From: an uncultured Streptococcus sp.
Lineage (GTDB): Bacteria; Bacillota; Bacilli; Lactobacillales; Streptococcaceae
Assembly (NCBI GenBank): GCA_905373305.1
Contig: CAJPSM010000052.1
Coordinates: 1 to 9,046 of the forward strand
Length of the DNA: 9,046 bases
Direction: 5' to 3'
Shown here piece by piece: positions 6,143 through 9,046 of the stretch. Each line of letters opens with the position of its first letter. Position 1 is the stretch's first letter. The position numbers were made by a program, and so were the translations under genes. The notes under the pieces were generated by a model, which saw only the letters and a program-made list of their open reading frames with translations, searched no databases and had not been told where the DNA came from.

Positions 6143-6214
6143 ACATTTGGGGTGCTTTAGGCTGAGATGATACCCATTGAACCTGATACAGTTAAGACTG
6201 GCGAAGGGAAATGT
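6143..6214 (+). promoter_or_regulatory. TPP riboswitch (THI element) aptamer
   Basis: The conserved thi-box blocks occur in order: GGGGTGC (6149-6155), GCTGAGAT (6161-6168), ACCC (6172-6175), GAACCTGATACAG (6179-6191) and GCGAAGGGAA (6201-6210). Helix P1 is formed by ACATTT (6143-6148) and AAATGT (6209-6214). The first stem-loop arm uses GGGT/ACCC, and CAGT/ACTG (6189-6192 with 6196-6199) closes the other arm. It binds thiamine pyrophosphate and should switch off the downstream transporter/tenA genes when TPP is plentiful. Control is probably at transcription, through the terminator at 6264-6298, but the switching helix is not obvious. Confidence 0.97.
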
Positions 6215-6263
6215 GAAAAGGTTTTTTTCGTATGTTGAAAGAAACTGTCTAATCTTGTAAGGT

Positions 6264-6298
6264 AAACTCTAATTCTCGTTTGTAATTGGAGTTTTTTT
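6264..6298 (+). terminator. terminator of the TPP riboswitch expression platform
   Basis: AAACTCTAATT (6264-6274) pairs with AATTGGAGTTT (6284-6294), with one G-U pair, around a nine-base loop. The T run covers 6292-6298. It lies 50 bases after the aptamer and 86 bases before the ykoE start, so it is the expected off-switch of the riboswitch rather than a gene-end terminator. Confidence 0.85.
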
Positions 6299-6315
6299 GT
6301 TTATCAAAAGAGGAT

Positions 6316-6333
6316 AGGCTTGACGGCAAGCCT
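6316..6333 (+). other. compact GC-rich hairpin in the ykoE leader
   Basis: AGGCTTG (6316-6322) and CAAGCCT (6327-6333) form a perfect seven-pair stem with an ACGG loop, followed by only three Ts and then CGG. It lies between the riboswitch terminator and the ykoE ribosome binding site. A second small palindrome, GGT-AGCTC-ACC (6337-6347), follows. Too few Ts follow for a convincing terminator. It may be a transcript-stabilising or pausing structure; no function can be read from the sequence. Confidence 0.4.
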
Positions 6334-6384
6334 TTCGGTAGCTCACCTTGAATGCCCCACTTTTCTTTAAAAAAGGAGTTTTTT

Positions 6385-6945
6385 ATGTTGAAAAAATGGC
6401 AGTTAAAAGATGTTATCTTGCTTGCTTTCTTGTCTATCTTTTTTGGTGGCGTTTTTGTGGGTTCAGGCTATCTGTTTGATATCCTCACTCTGATTTTAGC
6501 CCCTCTTGGTTTACAGGCTTTTGCCAATGAAATCCTCTTTGGTCTCTGGTGTATGGCTGCGCCCATTGCGGCTATCTTTGTTCCAAGAGTCGGAAGTGCA
6601 ACGATTGGAGAAGTTCTCGCTGCGCTTGCTGAAGTCCTTTATGGTAGCCAATTCGGCCTAGGCGCCCTTTTGTCTGGCTTGGTTCAAGGTCTGGGAAGTG
6701 AATTTGGTTTTCTTGTGACCAAGTATCGCTATGAAAGTTGGCTCTCTCTAACTGCCAATAGTATTGGGATTACGCTTTTTAGCTTTGTCTATGAATACAT
6801 TAAATTAGGTTACTATGCCTTTTCTCTTCCTTTTGTCCTTTCCTTGCTTGTGGTGCGCTTTATTTCTGTCTTTTTCTTCTGTACCATCTTGGTTCGTGCC
6901 ATTGTCAAACTCTATCATCAGTTTGCGGCCGGAGGCAAGGCGTAG
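6385..6945 (+). CDS. ykoE: ECF transporter substrate-specific membrane subunit YkoE
   Basis: The 186-residue, very hydrophobic protein is the substrate-capturing S component of a dedicated ECF (energy-coupling factor) importer. In related organisms YkoEDC is assigned to the thiamine precursor hydroxymethylpyrimidine or thiamine itself. It has about six hydrophobic stretches (roughly 9-30, 49-66, 72-88, 92-112, 120-138, 148-172). The block from EILFGLW to GEVLAALAEVLYGSQFG (49-91) is the part I recognise as YkoE-like. The start at 6385 is preferred over an in-frame ATG at 6352 because AAAAGGAG (6371-6378) stands six bases before 6385, whereas no ribosome binding site precedes 6352. Its stop abuts the ATG of ykoD. 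The TPP riboswitch upstream supports a thiamine-related substrate; which one is not decided by sequence. Confidence 0.88.
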   Translation: MLKKWQLKDVILLAFLSIFFGGVFVGSGYLFDILTLILAPLGLQAFANEILFGLWCMAAPIAAIFVPRVGSATIGEVLAALAEVLYGSQFGLGALLSGLVQGLGSEFGFLVTKYRYESWLSLTANSIGITLFSFVYEYIKLGYYAFSLPFVLSLLVVRFISVFFFCTILVRAIVKLYHQFAAGGKA

Positions 6946-8331
6946 ATGGGGCTGGAACTACGGGGGATTCAGTCCGCAATCTTTTCGGAACCGATTGATT
7001 TTACTTTTCATGCGCAAGCTTTTACCTTGTTAGTTGGGAGCAGTGGTTCAGGAAAATCCAGCCTCTTTCAAGTCATTGCCCAAGTCAGTTCTCTTCCCTA
7101 TAGTGGTCAAGTCCTGATAGATGGGAGCGAGGTCAGTCAGCTTTCTATCATCGCACGTGTCCAGAAGGTTGGCATTCTCTTTCAAAATCCCAATCATCAA
7201 TTTACCATGGAGAACTTGTTTGAGGAGCTGATTTTTACCCTGGAAAATATCGGCCATCCTGTTCAAGAGATTGATGCTAAAATAGCTGAGGTGGTTCGGC
7301 AATGTCGTTGCGAGACAATCTTGCACCGTCCCATTCATCAGCTATCAGGTGGGGAAAAGCAAAAGGCTGCGCTAGCTGTCCTCTTTGCTATGAATCCTAG
7401 GGTCTATCTCTTGGATGAGCCCTTCGCTTCCATTGACCGCAAGAGCAGAATCGAGATATTGGAGATTCTAAAAGAGTTGGCCTCTAATGGGAAGACAGTC
7501 ATCCTGTGTGACCATGATTTAACAGACTATGAAGCCTATATCGACCATATGGTGGAGCTAAGAGATGGACAACTAAGGGAAGTGTTTCAAATTCCTTCCT
7601 CTGAGATGACACAGGTTGTTTCAAAGGAAGTTGTTTCTAGCCAAGAACTATTTCATATGGATAGTGTGACTTGTGAGCTGGATCATCGCCCCCTCTTTTC
7701 GATTGCTGATTTTACTATCTACCAAGGAATTTCCTGCATCTTGGGTGACAATGGTGTCGGGAAATCAACCCTCTTTCGGTCTATTCTTCAATTTCAAAAG
7801 TATAAAGGGCTCATTACCTGGAAGAGGACAGTCCTGAAAAAGAAAAAGAGTTTGTACCGTGACCTAACGGGTGTTGTTCAGGAAGCTGAGAAGCAGTTTA
7901 TCCGAGTCAGTCTGAGAGAGGAACTGCAATTAGATAGTCCAGACTCGGAAAGAAATCAGCGGATTCTCCAAGCTTTACGATATTTTAATCTGGAGCAGGC
8001 GCTTGATAAGAGTCCCTATCAATTAAGTGGTGGTCAGCAAAAGATTCTTCAGCTTTTGACCATCTTGACCAGCAAGGCTTCTGTGATCTTTCTAGATGAG
8101 CCATTTGCTGGTTTGGATGATAGAGCCTGCCATTATTTTTGTCAGTGGATTGTGGAGGACAGAAATCAAGGGAGAAGTTTTTTGATCATTAGCCATCGTT
8201 TAGATCCTTTGATCTCTGTGGTTGATTATTGGACAAAGATGACGAGAGAGGGTCTCAGCCATCTTCAAGAAGTGACCATCAGCAAACCTCTCCCATCTCT
8301 GAACAATGATACTCTAGGGGAGGTGAGGTAG
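6946..8331 (+). CDS. ykoD: ECF transporter double ATP-binding protein YkoD
   Basis: The 461-residue cytoplasmic protein contains two fused ABC ATPase domains and energises the YkoE/YkoC importer. Domain 1 has Walker A GSSGSGKS (31-38), Q-loop Gln80, signature LSGGE (133-137), Walker B YLLDE with Glu158, and His190. Domain 2 has Walker A GDNGVGKS (267-274), Q-loop Gln312, signature LSGGQ (360-364), Walker B IFLDE with Glu385, and His417. Both halves therefore keep catalytic Glu and switch His. The fusion replaces the separate EcfA/EcfA' pair of general ECF modules and marks a dedicated system. The ATG at 6946 directly follows the ykoE stop. GGAGG (6931-6935) lies within the end of ykoE, ten bases upstream, so translation is probably coupled. 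The linker between domains (about 215-240) shows no recognised motif. Confidence 0.94.
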   Translation: MGLELRGIQSAIFSEPIDFTFHAQAFTLLVGSSGSGKSSLFQVIAQVSSLPYSGQVLIDGSEVSQLSIIARVQKVGILFQNPNHQFTMENLFEELIFTLENIGHPVQEIDAKIAEVVRQCRCETILHRPIHQLSGGEKQKAALAVLFAMNPRVYLLDEPFASIDRKSRIEILEILKELASNGKTVILCDHDLTDYEAYIDHMVELRDGQLREVFQIPSSEMTQVVSKEVVSSQELFHMDSVTCELDHRPLFSIADFTIYQGISCILGDNGVGKSTLFRSILQFQKYKGLITWKRTVLKKKKSLYRDLTGVVQEAEKQFIRVSLREELQLDSPDSERNQRILQALRYFNLEQALDKSPYQLSGGQQKILQLLTILTSKASVIFLDEPFAGLDDRACHYFCQWIVEDRNQGRSFLIISHRLDPLISVVDYWTKMTREGLSHLQEVTISKPLPSLNNDTLGEVR

Positions 8332-8332
8332 C

Positions 8333-8983
8333 ATGATCAAAGTAGCAACCCAGACACCGGTTATCAGCCTCTTCTTTCTAATTTTATCCTTGGAAACATC
8401 CTTCATTCCCTCGATTGCTCTGAATCTTTCGGTAGCCGCATTTTGCATACTCTTTTTACTCTATTACCGTCGATTTAAAATGTTGGCTTGGATGATTTTG
8501 CTCGCCATTTTGCCCTCCTTTGCTAACTATTGGGCAGTTCAGTTACATGGGGATGCTTCGCAGGCAGTGATACTTGGAACGAGGGCCTTTGTGACGGTTT
8601 GTATCGGTCTTGTCTTTGTTTCTAGTATTTCCCTAAAAGAGCTTCTCTTGTACTTGGCTCAAAAGGGGTTATCGCGTTCTTGGGCCTATGCCTTAATTGT
8701 GGTATTCAATGCATTTCCCCTAATTCAACAGGAAATCAAGTCTCTCAAGGAAGCGTGCTTATTGCGTGGTCAAAAACTGCATGTTTGGTCGCCCTTGATT
8801 TACAGTAAGGTTCTGATGACGGTTTTTAGATGGCGCCATCTTTACCTGAGAGCTCTATCTGCGCACGGATATGACGAACATGTACAGTTGGAGAATAGCT
8901 ATCGGACTTTTTATATTTCGCAGAGAACAAAATTGATCTACCTACTTTTCTTTTTATTGCTTCAAACCAGTTTATTTCTATAA
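8333..8983 (+). CDS. ykoC: ECF transporter transmembrane coupling subunit YkoC
   Basis: The 216-residue membrane protein is the T component (EcfT/CbiQ family) that links the ATPase YkoD to the substrate subunit YkoE. Hydrophobic segments lie at about 9-45, 51-68, 84-104, 118-131 and 200-216. The two short coupling motifs of this family, normally Ala-Arg-Gly, appear as LRG (144-146, in EACLLRGQ) and AHG (177-179, in RALSAHGYDE). They lie in the cytoplasmic helices that dock on the ATPases. The ATG at 8333 follows the ykoD stop after one base, with GGGGAGGTGAGG (8317-8327 region) as ribosome binding site inside ykoD. The protein is somewhat shorter than general EcfT proteins of about 260 residues, as expected for dedicated YkoC forms. 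Sequence conservation in this family is low, so the operon context carries part of the call. Confidence 0.9.
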   Translation: MIKVATQTPVISLFFLILSLETSFIPSIALNLSVAAFCILFLLYYRRFKMLAWMILLAILPSFANYWAVQLHGDASQAVILGTRAFVTVCIGLVFVSSISLKELLLYLAQKGLSRSWAYALIVVFNAFPLIQQEIKSLKEACLLRGQKLHVWSPLIYSKVLMTVFRWRHLYLRALSAHGYDEHVQLENSYRTFYISQRTKLIYLLFFLLLQTSLFL

Positions 8984-8993
8984 AGGAGTTATT

Positions 8994-9046
8994 ATGGAAT
9001 TTACAGACATTGCGATGGAATTATCCAAGGAAGCTTGGCAGGCTTC
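8994..9046 (+). CDS. tenA: TenA family aminopyrimidine aminohydrolase, N-terminus only
   Basis: An ATG at 8994 with AAAGGAG (8982-8988) five bases upstream opens a frame that runs off the window after 17 codons, beginning MEFTDIAMELSKEAWQA. The ribosome binding site overlaps the ykoC stop. Short amphipathic starts with a conserved Trp, like this one, are common in TenA proteins. The place directly after ykoEDC under a TPP riboswitch is a usual site for tenA. TenA enzymes (thiaminase II fold) release the hydroxymethyl pyrimidine from degraded thiamine for reuse, which fits the transporter. With 17 residues the call leans on context, and no catalytic residue is visible. Confidence 0.72.
   Translation, partial: MEFTDIAMELSKEAWQA

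Noticed and set aside
6216..6228. Seven-T run right after the TPP aptamer as a terminator
   Set aside because: The only hairpin before it is aptamer helix P1, which is AT-rich and separated from the Ts by seven bases. The hairpin at 6264-6298 is a much better terminator.
6352..6384. N-terminal extension of ykoE from the ATG at 6352
   Set aside because: There is no ribosome binding site before 6352. The ATG at 6385 has AAAAGGAG at ideal spacing, and the extra eleven residues would translate the ribosome binding site itself.
1..9046. BOX, RUP or insertion-sequence repeats that are common in pneumococcal intergenic regions
   Set aside because: I saw none of the BOX subunit sequences I can recall, no transposase frame and no target-site duplication in the intergenic regions. 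The only repeat noted is the short start-like motif near ykoE.
1..9046. A novel defence, mobile or biosynthetic system
   Set aside because: Every coding region falls into a known metabolic or transport family, and all intergenic stretches over 200 bases are largely explained by promoters, operators, a riboswitch and terminators.

Overview
This window is a chromosomal segment of a low-GC Gram-positive coccus, almost certainly a Streptococcus of the mitis/pneumoniae group. The evidence is the AT-leaning base composition, the strong AAGGAGG-type ribosome binding sites, the PyrR-type leader on pyrFE, a 378-residue lactate oxidase, and a TPP-riboswitch/ykoEDC/tenA thiamine salvage cluster. It reads as ordinary housekeeping and metabolic DNA. 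I see no insertion sequence, phage gene, CRISPR array, tRNA or rRNA. All identifications come from reading the sequence and from remembered family features; no database search was run.

Layout. (1) Positions 1-1665, plus strand: a promoter (72-100), a pyrimidine-responsive attenuator leader (about 107-207), then pyrF and pyrE, the last two enzymes of UMP synthesis, closed by a hairpin terminator. (2) Positions 1682-4643, minus strand: a four-gene polar amino acid ABC importer transcribed in the order permease, permease, ATPase, lipoprotein receptor. The receptor looks like the cysteine-binding CjaA type. (3) Positions 4644-4852: a divergent intergenic region. It carries a three-part TGATA/TATCA array that fits the streptococcal CmbR (CYS-box) pattern in the orientation of the importer, and on the other side a promoter with a catabolite-response element for lctO. 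(4) Positions 4853-6026, plus strand: lctO, FMN lactate oxidase, with its own terminator. (5) Positions 6091-9046, plus strand: an extended -10 promoter, a TPP riboswitch, a downstream terminator, then ykoE-ykoD-ykoC (a dedicated ECF transporter for the thiamine pyrimidine moiety or a related compound) and the first 17 codons of tenA, cut by the window edge.

How the parts work together. The pyr genes are tuned by UMP through PyrR, the transporter/tenA cluster by TPP through the riboswitch, and lctO probably by CcpA. The importer is probably activated by CmbR when sulfur amino acids are short. The most informative observation is the agreement of two independent clues, receptor similarity and the regulatory box, that the minus-strand importer carries cysteine or a close relative rather than glutamine or glutamate. 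I did not find a previously undescribed system here. The remaining points of interest are regulatory details: an uncharacterised segment between the TPP riboswitch and ykoE, a duplicated start-like motif there, and coupled start sites in the importer operon.
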